A stretch of DNA of 64,000 nucleotides. Source: Myotis daubentonii. Lineage: Eukaryota; Chordata; Mammalia; Chiroptera; Vespertilionidae. Of the stretch, positions 1 through 10,170 are shown piece after piece. Position 1 is the stretch's first letter, and the number at the start of each line of letters is the position of its first letter. The position numbers were made by a program, and so were the translations under genes. The notes below the pieces were generated by a model that was not told the DNA's origin, ran no database searches, and saw only the letters and a program-made list of their open reading frames with translations. The stretch is from positions 151,774,282 to 151,838,281 of the forward strand of contig NC_081840.1 of assembly GCF_963259705.1 (NCBI RefSeq), written 5' to 3'.

Positions 1-22
1 CACCACAGGCTTCTCGCTAGCC

Positions 23-125
23 CAGTGACTTTCAGCCGGCATGCCACACGAATTTTTAAAACACGCCAGTCCCTGACTGGTTGGTCAGGGACACTGACCT
101 CTTTTCTCTTAGATTTGTCAAATAA

Positions 126-172
<47 letters not shown>

Positions 173-325
173 AAGGACAACATCCAACACAATAGCCGAC
201 CAGTGTGAATGAATCAAAATTATACCTTTGTGTCAGAGAAAGAAAAAATGTATTTTCAGTGCGCCGCAGAATTGCAGTAATTAGTTTAATGTGGGCCATG
301 AGATGAGAAAGGTGGAAAATCGCTG
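23..325. mobile_element. Non-autonomous hAT-like DNA transposon with an internal (AAAT)n tract
   Basis: The ends form imperfect terminal inverted repeats: CAGTGACTTTCAGCC at the left and the reverse complement of CAGCGATTTTCCACC at the right. The flanking 8-mers CGCTAGCC and CTTTAGCT share the TAG core expected of a decayed hAT target-site duplication. No transposase is encoded, so it is a MITE-like passenger. An (AAAT)n microsatellite of about 14 units (about 122-173) has expanded inside it. Assignment to hAT rests on end sequence and target length; the exact family is not identified. Confidence 0.6.
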
Positions 326-1769
326 CTTTAGCTGACTGCTCGTGGTGTAACATCGCCAAGAAAGAGGCAAACGCCTGGCTTTGGGAAAACCCGATAAAGT
401 AACCTGCAGAAGGAGGAACTGTCTGCTCGGGAACAACCTCCCAAGTCCGCGTCTGTCCTCCCAGCCCGCGGGGGCTGCTGGGAAGGCAGCTGCCCCATCT
501 CCCCAGGAGATTTGCTGTCCTTCCCCACGTGTTCTTCCCTGACCAGTCTTCGGAAATAATAAAACTACAGGAAGCTGGTTTCCATGCCAATTGTACTCCT
601 GATTAACTCACTTTGGCTCACGCGCAGCATTTTACAAATTCAAAACCGGTCTGCTACCTGCATCCAAGGGACACCTGGACAAAACCAAGCAGGGACCAGG
701 TAAAGGGGCATGTGAGTGCGAGTATGTCAGCGGGACATCAACTAGTACATACGGGCCTCCCAAGAGGCTCCCTGCACACTAGGTAGACACCTACTATTTG
801 CCAGGGTGCCCATTCCCAGCCAACCCCACTGGCCATTCAGGATTTGTCATCAGACAGCATCTGTGCACAATTCTACCAGCAAATCCGAGCCTGGTAAACC
901 AGCCCCATTTCAGTTCATTCTACACCCAAAACTCGGCTCAAATTTTAAAATCTCTCAGATGAAAATTTACGCATGAGGGGGTTCCCCCCTTAATTTCCAG
1001 GGTATGCCAACTTCACAGGAAACTCACTTTGAACTCTTCCTTTGGCAAACTCCAGTTGTTAAAACCTTAGGCGTATAGAAAAATGAGTGCTTTCCCCAAG
1101 AAACCATGACCCCTTTCAGTGTGGCCCTGTCCTACATGTCCCATTCCTAAATAATCTCTTTTCATCCTTACAACAACTGACTTAACAGGTGAGAAACTGA
1201 GGCACAGATAGCACTTACGTTTCTCACTCAGAGCCCGAGATCTAGAAAGATGAAGCCACACTTAGAATCTGCCACCCCAGACAGCACGATGTGGTCAGCC
1301 TTCTCTGGATGTCCTGCCCAGCTCCAGCCGCCCTGGACAGCCTGCCCTCAGGGACAACCTTGCACCCACTGCCTGCTGTCACCCTCTCGCGTCTGGCTCG
1401 GCCCAGCGACACCCCAGCGTCTAGGCTCCCGCGGCACAGAATTTTGCACAAGACCTGGTGCTGCTCTCCTGGGGAGGCTGCGATGGCTGCCGATGGCTTA
1501 TTTTTGCAACATGCGCATAGTTTATCCTCAAAACCACGTTGTGCCACCGTCCTGGGTCAGTGTCCTCCAGACCAAACCCTGCTGTCTCACTAGGACCGCG
1601 TGATGACGGTGCAGTCACACAGTGAGCCGCAGATGCAAGCGTCACAGGGTGACTTCAAGTAAATAACTGGACAGAAGCTGCATTCGTAATCACGGCAAAC
1701 ACAGAGTGGCTGTCTCACGGCTTAATGAACACCTGTGAAAGGACAGAGGGGAAAACGGGTAACAATTAT
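326..1769. other. Unique sequence, no gene recognised
   Basis: No conserved coding exon, RNA gene or full repeat is recognised. A short stretch near 1165-1230 (gaaactgaggcacaga core) resembles an old MIR SINE. Overlapping open frames of 100-117 codons near 1242-1603 occur on both strands in GC-rich DNA, show no recognisable domain and look like chance. Confidence 0.5.
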
Positions 1770-2060
1770 ATTATATATATAAAAGCCTAAGCGACCGTCC
1801 GACCAGTAGCTATGACATTCAATGGCCACCAGGGGGCAGACACTCAATGCAGGAGCTGCCGAGCTGTGGTGACTTGGCAGCTGCGGTTCTCGGGTGACGC
1901 ACCCGGAACCAGAGAGAAGGGAGTCCAATTCCGGGGTGCGTCACCCGAGAACCACCCTCTCGCAATCCAGGACCCCTCGGGGATGTCAGAGAGCCAGTTT
2001 TGGCCCGATCCCCATAGGCCAAGCTGAGGGACCTCACCAGTGCATGAACTTGGCCTTTAG
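1770..2060 (+). mobile_element. Non-autonomous Helitron (HeliBat-like)
   Basis: The left part matches the vesper-bat Helitron 5' end (AT-rich start followed by AAAAGCCTAAGCGACCGTCC), with the familiar 'CCACCAGGGGGCAGACACTC' stretch after it. The right part (tgcatgaacttggcctttag) is a decayed form of the canonical Helitron 3' end and stops at TTAG followed by T, as expected for insertion between A and T. No Rep/helicase is encoded. A near-perfect inverted repeat lies inside (1885-1908 with 1929-1953). The left boundary is uncertain by a few bases because of the AT-rich start. Confidence 0.8.
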
Positions 2061-3292
2061 TTAAAGGATAAATTACAACAGCTTGGTGTGTATTATCCAA
2101 AAGGATCCAGCCCCTGCGACAAGGGGCCAGGTTCACTCAGGTGCCCTGAGCATCAGGGCTAAACATGCTTTTGCTACACATTGTCTTTTTCAAGGAAAAA
2201 GTCCAGGTATTGTTTAACTCTGGAACCACATTTGCATCTGGTAGCCAGAGAGCCAACAGATTCTCTGACAAACTCACTACAAATTCTAGAAGCAAACTTT
2301 CTACTGGGGGCGCTTATGCTCTGCTCATTGTTCTGAGGCAACCGATAAGGTTTTCGTGCTAAAACAATAAAGATAGATAAGAAATAGATGACAGCTCTAG
2401 TCAGATGATAGGTAAATAATAGATGACTGGCTGATGCAAAGAGTAGATGATTGATAAATGAATATAGATGGGTGATAGGTAAACAACAGATAGATATAGA
2501 TAGGTAAATAAGATAGATATGATAGGAACAGATACACAGACAGGCTGGCTTCACACACAATCCGTCCACCCAGAATGCATCCCTGGTTTCTGTCTGAGGA
2601 TGACCTACAACCAATGTCATGGCGTCACCATGGTTCCCCTTCACTTTGAATCAGTTCAGGCAGAAAAATCCATTAGCTACATCTTTTCTCTCCTCCTCGC
2701 CGTGGATCTGTAGCAAGCCCCGCCTTCAGAGTAAACCTCTGGAAAACAGAGGCAGCAAGGCTACGAAAGAGGACCAAGCATTTGACATCTATCAACCTAC
2801 AAGGAAAAGTCCAGTATTTACAGCAGGTTAATTAGTGTTCTCTCAACCTGGAGCTAAAAGATCACCATCAACGAGAGGTAGGGCCCACCACCCCCCAAGC
2901 CACAGCTACAGAATTTTGCTCCTTGAAAAGTAGCTGCTAATGTTTGAAGGCACGAACCATAGGATCCACACTCGATTATTTTCCATATAAAATTCCAAAG
3001 AGCATATTCTCCATGCTTGAATACTCAAGACACCCATTTATTTAACTCCCTTTTCATTTCAGAAATAAGAATGCATAACAGAAAACTAAATTTAAAAATT
3101 GTTGGTAAGCTCAGTGAGGAGAAAATAAAAGTGATCTTTTGAAGCACTTTCTTTCCACTGTATGAAAAGTGTAACTTATGTTATCCTCAAAGAAGTTCCA
3201 TAAGACTTTACATTCCAGCAGTAGAAATAGAATTGCCATGTGTTCTGTTACAAAGAAAAGACAGAGTTACAGACAAGTCATAAATTTGAAAT
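2061..3292. other. Unique sequence with a degenerate GATA-type tetranucleotide tract
   Basis: From about 2365 to 2535 the DNA is a degenerate GATA/GATG/TAAA-type tetranucleotide repeat. The remainder is unique AT-rich DNA with no recognised gene. A 156-codon open frame on the minus strand at 2174-2644 runs through the repeat tract and is explained by it. Confidence 0.5.
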
Positions 3293-3303
3293 GAAAATGC
3301 AGT

Positions 3304-3627
3304 GCTAGCCAGTTTGGCTCAGTAGATAGAGCATCAGCCAGTGGATCAAAGGGCCCTGGGTTTGATTCCGGTCAAGGGCACGTACCTTGGTTACAGGCCC
3401 CTCCCTGGCCTGGGCCCTGGTTGAGACTCTTGTAGGAGGCAACCAATCGATGTGTCTCTCTCACATCGATATTTCTGTCTGTCTTTCCCTCTCCCTTCCA
3501 CTCTCTCTAAAAATCAACGGGAAAATATCCTTGGGTGAGGATTAAAAATAATAAAATAAAATAAAATAAAATAAAATAAAATAAAATAAAATAAAATAAA
3601 ATAAAATAAAATAAATAAAATAAAATA
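3304..3627 (+). mobile_element. Ves SINE with expanded (TAAAA)n tail
   Basis: The tRNA-derived head has an A-box-like region (tggctcagtagatagagc) and a B-box-like region (ggtttgattccgg), followed by the Ves body. The 3' tail has become a TAAAA microsatellite (about 3546-3627). Flanking copies of GAAAATGCART at 3293-3303 and 3628-3638 differ at one base and form the target-site duplication, so the whole insertion, tail included, is delimited. Confidence 0.93.
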
Positions 3628-3638
3628 GAAAATGCAAT

Positions 3639-5700
3639 AAAGGGAAACCACCAGTAGATAGATGGTTAAATCATACTCTGAGGCAGAAAAGATCATTCTT
3701 GTTTCCCTCCCCAAATAGAATTATTTTTCTTACTTATATTGTAGTCCAGAGTTTCAGAGTAAAGCCTGAGTCAGAGAAAAGTGAAGGGAAAGCCAGCCAA
3801 ACGAATACAAGAGTGAAGGTGACACCACGCTCCCCATTTTTCCACCTTAGCCGCCTTCTGGCAACTCAGCTCCATGGGGCTTGTGCAGAGCCACCAGGCG
3901 CACATCTCTGGCCAGGACAGGAGTACCTGTGTCTCCAGGCAGTGAAGAGCTCCCCCCCAATAACGTGTGAGCCCCAGCCATGTCAGGATCAGTTCAGAGT
4001 AAACAGACCAGCTTAACGGTGATGGTTTCCATTCCGGTGTCAGGAGTTTATTTTATGATTATTTAATGCTGGCTGGAACAAATGTTTCATATAACAAAGC
4101 AATCATTTCCATGTTTGGAATTTCATGGCCGTCAGGAACCTTCATGGCATTTCTTTCCTACGCCGATGGCTTTATAAGGTGTAGGGACACCCTTGGAGGC
4201 GTGGTCCCTCGCCCCCTGCTGGCGGCATGATCGTCAGTTCTACAGGAGCTTCTCTTCCGTGCAGAAAGGAGGCTGTGCTATCCGGGCAGTCTGCCAGGGG
4301 CATCGGAGCAGGCAGACCAGGGACCTTTCTCCCCGAGCACATGCTGGGCAACCCCACAAGGGCGGCTGGCTTCTCAGGGTCTCACATTTCTCATTAATAA
4401 GATCTTAATAACATACCTATAACCTTCTGCTGTAATTTAAAAAAATCACACACAGGAAGTGAAGTCTCAGGAAGCATTGAACAGGTATAACAACCCAAGT
4501 ACCTGCCAGCATTGACTATTCATTCAAGCGTGTGGCGGACACTACGGGGCACTCAGGCGTGGCTCGGGCCCGAGCTGGGTGGGAAGACACGAAAGCAGCC
4601 TTGCCTGTGTGCAGCTAGAAGCCAGAAGGGACCACAGCGAAGCCCCTGAGGGAGGAGAGGCCAGAGGCAGGTTACAGATGTGTCACTAATCCTGAGAGGT
4701 CCTCCATCTGCCTCTCTTTCATCCTGTCACTGATGCCAGAGGCCAACGGCTCTCCCTGCGCGATCCAAACAGCCACTCCAGCCGAGCGCCCCCGTCCCAA
4801 CCACTGGCCTCTCCCACGCGCAGCCCTCCGAGCTCTCACCGAGGACCGCTGGCCTCCTGCCGGAAGCCTGTCAGAGGCTGCTCAGTGCTTCGAGGACTGA
4901 GCACAAACTCACCCGCAGGGCCACGAGTCCCTCCGGGGCCTGGCCTCGGGTGCCAGGGCTCACATCACTTCACAGGGACCACACTTCCCTTTGCTGCTCT
5001 CTGTGCTGCTGTGCTCGTTGCACATGCGTTTATGTCCTATTTCTAATGTAAAATTTAGAAATTTATGTTCCATAAGAGCATTTTAAGTAAGGTGACCGGG
5101 ATAAACATACAACCTTGGATTATAAAATCACCGAGGCTTATTCCAACACTTGGTATGAAGGGGGAAAATTCTTAAGAACTGCATATTCACATGACTGGGA
5201 TTTTCATGTTTCTGTGAGTGACCAAAAAGTTCCTTAAAACGTTTAGTTAATGGCATCACCAGAAGGAAAAAAATAATATTTTAAATGCGCCATCAGGTTA
5301 AAATTGTAATTCTAGCCAGTAAATTCCTGTATACTATCACGTAAGGCTTTATCTTTACATAAATTTTTTTAAATGTCCCCTGTAGCTTTTCACTTTGGTG
5401 TATCAAGAACTCCCATTGTGGGAGGCATTAAAGAAAGCAGCCTGTCTGGAGTCACTCTATTCTAAACCACAGAGAGAAAGAGCCAACCTCAATCCACCTA
5501 CAGTGGACTTGAAAACAAGCTGCTGATGTGAAAGGGGAGATACGCCCAGCACAGGAGTCCTGGGGCCCGAACTGCCTGAAGATCTGAAAAGGGAGCATCC
5601 AACAGAGCTTTCTGAAATTTCAAAATGCTGGGGAGTGTGCTGTGTAAATGAGAGAGAGGGATCTGAAAGCTCTCCTGCTGCCGGCCTCCCCTCCCAGGGG
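3639..5700. other. Unique sequence, possible L2-like remnant
   Basis: No gene is recognised. The interval about 4560-5030 has the look of an ancient LINE-2 3' end (pyrimidine-rich, with ccctttgctgctctctgtgc and ggcctggcc-type blocks), but divergence is too high for a firm call. ORFs of up to 105 codons lack recognisable domains. Confidence 0.35.
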
Positions 5701-5739
5701 CCCTACATGATTAGACCGGACATTCTAAGCAGATCTCAT

Positions 5740-6053
5740 AATTTGAAACTGCTGGTTCCTAACCACTCACCTGCCTGCTTGCCCGATCACCCCTAACCAC
5801 TCTGCCTGCCGGCTTGGTTGCCCTTAACTGCCCTCCCCTGCTGGTCTGGTCGCCCCTAACTGCCCTCCCCTGCTGATCTGGTCGCCCCTAACTGCCCTCC
5901 CCTGCTGGCCTGGTTGCCCCTAACTACTCTCCCCTGCCGACCTGGTCACCCCTAACTGCCTCTGCCTCGGCCCCCGCTACCATGGCTTTGTCCGGTAGGT
6001 CGTCCGGAAGGATATCCGGTCTAATTAGCATATTACCCTTTTATTAGTATAGA
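5740..6053 (-). mobile_element. Non-autonomous Helitron carrying a 32-bp minisatellite
   Basis: Read on the minus strand, 6053 downward begins with the vesper-bat Helitron start (tctatactaataaaag, then ggtaatatgctaattagacc). The inner part is a tandem array. The TAAC core recurs at 5760, 5794, 5825, 5857, 5889, 5921 and 5953, giving a 32-bp unit in the better-kept copies and about seven copies in all. The 3' terminus (left end here) is not clear. A block near 5711 (attagaccggaca) is an inverted copy of the 5' sub-terminal block, so the element may extend left to about 5700. Confidence 0.75.
5745..5970. repeat. 32-bp minisatellite inside the Helitron
   Basis: The unit is approximately 'ctggtcgcccctaactgccc' plus 'tcccctgctgat'. 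The spacing of the shared TAAC core is 34, 31, 32, 32, 32 and 32 bp, so the right-hand copies are the more uniform. Copies differ by a few substitutions. No spacer sequence separates the units, so it is a simple tandem array and not a CRISPR. Confidence 0.9.
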
Positions 6054-6710
6054 CTATACTCAACCACTGTTTTCAGGGAAGGCACCAATTCTGAAAAATT
6101 TAGTCTGAATTAATTTTTCTTCTAAGCAGATCCTCCTAAACATTCTTGATTCCTTCTGAATGGACTAAAATGGCTTACTCAATAGAAACACTACCTGATT
6201 CCCTTGATGGCTAGAGTGATGGAGGAACACTTCCATGCACTTCATTGCTTAGTTACTTGCTGCTGGCACTGATACCATGAACCAAAGTGTTCACATCCAT
6301 CACTGGTGTCCCTTTTTAAACTGTTGATCTGTACCAATAACTTCTCCAAAGGATGCCTGGAATGTCCAGTTGTCATTTGTCAAATTGTTAATGTTCTACT
6401 CAAGAAATCATTGACACATTTACCCCTCAAACTTTATAATGACATAAGTGCTGACTCAGGAACCATGGTTGGGAGAAGGGTGTATGGGCCCCAACTCCAA
6501 GCTGGTCAGCTCTCACTCAGGTGGGTTCCTAGGGCAAACAGGACTACTGAGCCTAAGTTTACACCCAGGGAATACAACTGGGGACCCCCAGGCAAGTGTA
6601 GACCACCTACAATCTTTACACAACATTTGGGCTGTGTCAGGCCCTCCAGCGTCTCCACACACTGGTGACACCTTGAGTAGCATGTGCTAACTCCTCTCAA
6701 AAAAAAAAAC
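6054..6710. other. Unique sequence, no gene recognised
   Basis: AT-moderate unique DNA. An open frame of 120 codons at 6306-6668 has no recognisable domain, and neither its start context nor its codon pattern suggests a real gene. A short poly-A tract ends the interval next to the SINE. Confidence 0.45.
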
Positions 6711-6726
6711 AAAAACCACCTCTCTG

Positions 6727-6971
6727 CCCTAGCTGGTTTGGCTCAGTGGATAGAGCGTTGGACTGTAGAATGAAGGGTCCCAGGTTTGATTCTGGTCAAG
6801 GGCACATACCTTGGTTGCAGGTTCCCTAGCCCTGGTCATGGTGCATGCAGGAGACAACCAATCCATGTCTCTCACATAGATGTTTCCTCTGTCTCTCCCT
6901 CTCCCTTCCACTCTCTCTAGAAAGCAATTGAAAAATATCCTTGGGTGAGAATTAACAATAACAAAACAACA
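6727..6971 (+). mobile_element. Ves SINE
   Basis: The head (ccctagctggtttggctcag) and B-box-like gggtcccaggtttgattctgg are clear, and the body ends in an A-rich tail. The flanks at 6711-6726 and 6972-6987 are a 16-bp target-site duplication with two mismatches. Two differences in 16 suggest moderate age. Confidence 0.93.
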
Positions 6972-6987
6972 AAAAATCACCTCCCTG

Positions 6988-7679
6988 AGGGTAAGCCGTC
7001 AGGGTCAAAGGTGAGTTTATAGATCCCTCCCTGCACTGGCCCTGCTTGTCCCACCAGCAGGGTCCAGAGATGCTGATGAGCTCCCAGCCTGCCACAGGCA
7101 TGATGACATGGGCCAGTGTTCCTCCCTTGAAGCAAGAAGCCACCACTATTTCTTCTATCAGAAGGAATAAAAGCCTGTACTACAGGGTGCTCTGCCCACC
7201 TGGTATCCAGAAGCTCAAGAGGACACTGTGGCTCAACACTGATCAATTCTGAAATGGCCAGAGTGATCCTAAGCTCTCACCCAGCCTGGCCCTGTGGAGT
7301 AAACTTCATCTAGACCTAAACTTAATCTCAAATTTTCCAAATGCCATGGAAATGATCCTAAATTTATTTTCTGATTTATTCATTCATCCAACAAGTATTT
7401 ATTATTACCTACTATGTTCCAGGCAACTGGTAGAGGGTAGTAAATGAAACGGACACATTGCATGTTTGCTGAATGAAAGATTAAATAAAAGTTATATTTT
7501 TTACTTTTGAAAGGTAGAAATAAACTGGTGCTAAGTTAATGATTCCATGACTTTCTTAAACAAATTGTCCCATCTGGGCCAGCAATGGAAAATAAAATGG
7601 AAACAGACAAAGGTCTTATTATAAAAATAAGAATGACTGAATATTGTCTCCCTCTTATAGGTTTCAAGAGACAGAATTT
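6988..7679. other. Unique sequence with a possible L2/MIR-type remnant
   Basis: At 7370-7440 the motif attcatccaacaagtatttattat followed by tactatgttccaggca resembles the widespread ancient 'attgagcacctactatgtgccagg' block of LINE-2/MIR-age repeats. No gene is recognised elsewhere in the interval. Confidence 0.4.
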
Positions 7680-8313
7680 TTATATGCCAATAATTAACTA
7701 TAGGAAAGGGAAACTAAGACAAGTATTCCATTTACAATTGCATAAAAAAATAAAACATCTAGAGATAAATTTAACCAAGGAGGTAAAAGACTTGTACTCA
7801 AAAAATTGTAAGACACTGAAGAAAGAAATTGAAGATACAAATAAGTGGAAGCATATTCTATTTTAATGGGTAGGAAGAATTAATATCATTAAAATGTCCA
7901 TGCTACCTAAAGAAATCTATAGATTCAATACAATTCCTATCAAGATACCAATGGCATTTTTCATAGAACTAGAACAAATATTCCAAAAATTTATATGGAA
8001 CCGCGAAAGACCTCAAATAGCCACAGCAATCTTGAGAAACCAGAACAGAGTTGAAGGTATCATGGTAGCTGATATCAAACTATACTCCAAGGCAAAGTAA
8101 TTAAAACAACATGGTACTGGCATAAAAACAGATATACAAATCAATGGAACACAATAGAGAGCCCAGAAATAAATCCGCACCTGTATGGTCAATTAACATA
8201 TGCAAAGGAGGTAAGGACATACAATGGAATAAAGACAGTCAATTCATAAATGGTGTTGGGAAAACTGGACAGATTCATGCAAGAAAATGAAACTACATCA
8301 CCTTCTTATACCA

Positions 8314-8681
8314 TCCTATATAATAAAAGGCTAATATGCAAATTGACCGAACGGCAGAACAACTGATCGCTATGATGCACACTGACCACCTGGAATCAGA
8401 TACTCAATACAGAAACTTCCCCCTGGAGGTCAGTGTGCTCCCACAGGGGGAGCACCACTCAGCCAGAAGCCAGGCTCACAGCTGGCAAGCACAGTGGCGG
8501 TGGCGGGAGCCTCTCCCACCTCTGCAGTAGTGCTAAGGATGCACGATTGCCAACTTAGGCCCGCTCCCCACAGGAGGACATCCCCTGAGTGCGCAGGCCA
8601 TCAGTTGGACATCCCCTGAGGGCACAGGCCAGGCTGAAGGACTGCCCCCCAAGTGCACAATTTCATGCATTGTGCCTCTAG
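8314..8681 (+). mobile_element. Non-autonomous Helitron (HeliBat-like), well preserved ends
   Basis: It starts TCCTATATAATAAAAGGC followed by TAATATGCAAATTGACCG and ends GTGCCTCTAG, both standard vesper-bat Helitron termini. The host base before is A and the base after is T, the expected A|T target with no duplication. Removing it restores continuous L1 sequence (cttataccatatacaag). It has no coding capacity; the 64-codon open frame at its start is incidental. Confidence 0.93.
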
Positions 8682-9194
8682 TATACAAGAATTAACTAAA
8701 AATGGATTAACGACCTAAATACCAGACCATAAAATTCCTAAAATGAAATCAGTAAAATCTCTGATATCTCTCATATTTTTTCTGATGTATCTCCTCAGGC
8801 AAGGGAAAACAAAATAAAAAATAAAAAAGGTGGCTACATCAAACTAAAAAAAAATTGCAAGGCAAAAGAAAGCATCAATAAAATGAAAAAACAACCTACT
8901 GAATAGAAGGGGATATTTGCCAATGAAATATCCAATAAGAGGTTAATATCCAAAATTCATAAAGAACTCATACAACTCAACACCAAAACCCCAAACAGTT
9001 CAATTTAAAAATGGGCAGAGGAACCGAATAGACAATTTTCCAAAGAAGATATACAAAGATAACCAATAAACATATCAAAAGATGTGTAATGTTACTAGTC
9101 ATCATAGAAATGCAAATTAGATGTCATCTCACAGCTGTCAGAATGGCTATTATCAATAAATCCACAAATGACAAGCATTGGCAAGGACCTAGAG

Positions 9195-9415
9195 CAGTGG
9201 TTCTCAAACTTGGCTGCACATTAGAATCACCTGGGAATCTTTTTAAAATCCTGATTTCTGGGCCTCATCCTCTGGAAATTCAGTTTCTTTGTTACTAATG
9301 TTGTGGCCCCACCCCATAACAAAGAAACAGAATTTCCAGAGGATGAGGCCCAGAAATCAGGATTTTAAAAAGATTCCCAGGTGATTCTAATGTGCAGCAA
9401 GGTTGAGAACCACTG
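9195..9415. mobile_element. MER5-like non-autonomous hAT, near-perfect palindrome
   Basis: It begins CAGTGGTTCTCAAACTTGGC and ends with the inverse (GGTTGAGAACCACTG). About 100 bp of each arm are complementary, with only a few mismatches, around a short centre near 9293-9315. The flanks ACCTAGAG (9187-9194) and ACCTGGAG (9416-9423) are an 8-bp target-site duplication with one mismatch. The sequence resembles the MER5 group of hAT-Charlie elements, which are known for such symmetry. Confidence 0.9.
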
Positions 9416-9436
9416 ACCTGGAGAAAAGAGAACCCT

Positions 9437-9623
9437 GCCTTAGCTGCTTTGGCTCAGTGGATGGAGCGTCAGCCTGTGGACTGAAGGGTCCCAGGTTCGA
9501 TTTTGATTCTGGTCAAGGGCACATGCCTGGGTTGTGGGCTCGATCCCCAGTTGGGGGCGTGTAGGAGGCCGCCAATCAATGATTCTCTCTCATCATTGAT
9601 GTTTCTATCAAAATATATTTTAA
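9437..9623 (+). mobile_element. Ves SINE inside L1
   Basis: The head ccttagctgctttggctcag and the B-box-like cccaggttcgat are present, with a short internal duplication (ttcgattttgattctgg). The body ends at a short A-rich tail. Flanking host copies aaaagagaaccct and aaaagggaatcct form a target-site duplication of about 13 bp, and both match the L1 sequence expected there. Confidence 0.9.
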
Positions 9624-10170
9624 AAAGAAAAGGGAATCCTTATGAACTACTGGTGGAAATGCAGATTGGTGCAGCCACTATGAAAAACAGCATGAAGGGT
9701 CCTCAAAAAACTAAAAACAGAACTTATGAATCTAGCAATTTTACATCTGGGAATATATCCAAAGAAACCCAAAACATCCACATGAAAGAATATATGCACC
9801 CCTATGTTCATTGCAGCATTGTTTACAACAGCCAAGATATAGAAGCAACCCAAGTGCCCATCGAAAGATGACTGGGCAAAGACAACGTGGTACATATATA
9901 CAATGGAATATTACTCGGCCATAAAAAAAGAATGAAATCTTACCATTTGTGAAAGCATGGATACACCTAGAGGGTATTATGCTCAGTGAAATAAGTCAGT
10001 CAGAGAAAGACAAATACAATATGATTTCACTGGTATGTGAAATCTAAAGAGCAAAATAAATGAACAAACATATAAAAACAGACTCACATATACAGAGAAC
10101 AGTACGCCTGACACTAATACAAAATAATATGGAATATAAACCGCAATTGAAAAATAAAAAATTTAAAAAT

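Larger units (their letters stand above)
7680..10170 (+). mobile_element. 5'-truncated LINE-1 (ORF2 C-terminal part plus 3' UTR), interrupted three times
   Basis: Translations at 7700-8100 match the C-terminal part of L1 ORF2 (LTKEVKDLY..NCKTLKKEIE, then [20 protein letters not shown] and a following [11 protein letters not shown] block), but in different frames with stops, so it is dead. The sequence then continues through the L1 3' region (gccaagatatagaagcaaccc, caatggaatattactcggcc) to an A-rich end near 10170. It is interrupted by a Helitron (8314-8681), a palindromic hAT (9195-9415) and a Ves SINE (9437-9623). The left boundary is approximate. It is an older L1, not a currently active type. 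Confidence 0.9.

Noticed and set aside
3514..3714. Hydrophobic Phe/Ile/Leu/Tyr-rich small protein, membrane-like
   Set aside because: It is the antisense reading of the (TAAAA)n tail of a Ves SINE.
5745..5970. CRISPR-like array
   Set aside because: Units are contiguous with no unique spacers, and the array is inside a Helitron in a mammalian genome.
7585..8100. Two small genes with Lys-rich products
   Set aside because: They are fragments of L1 ORF2 in different frames.
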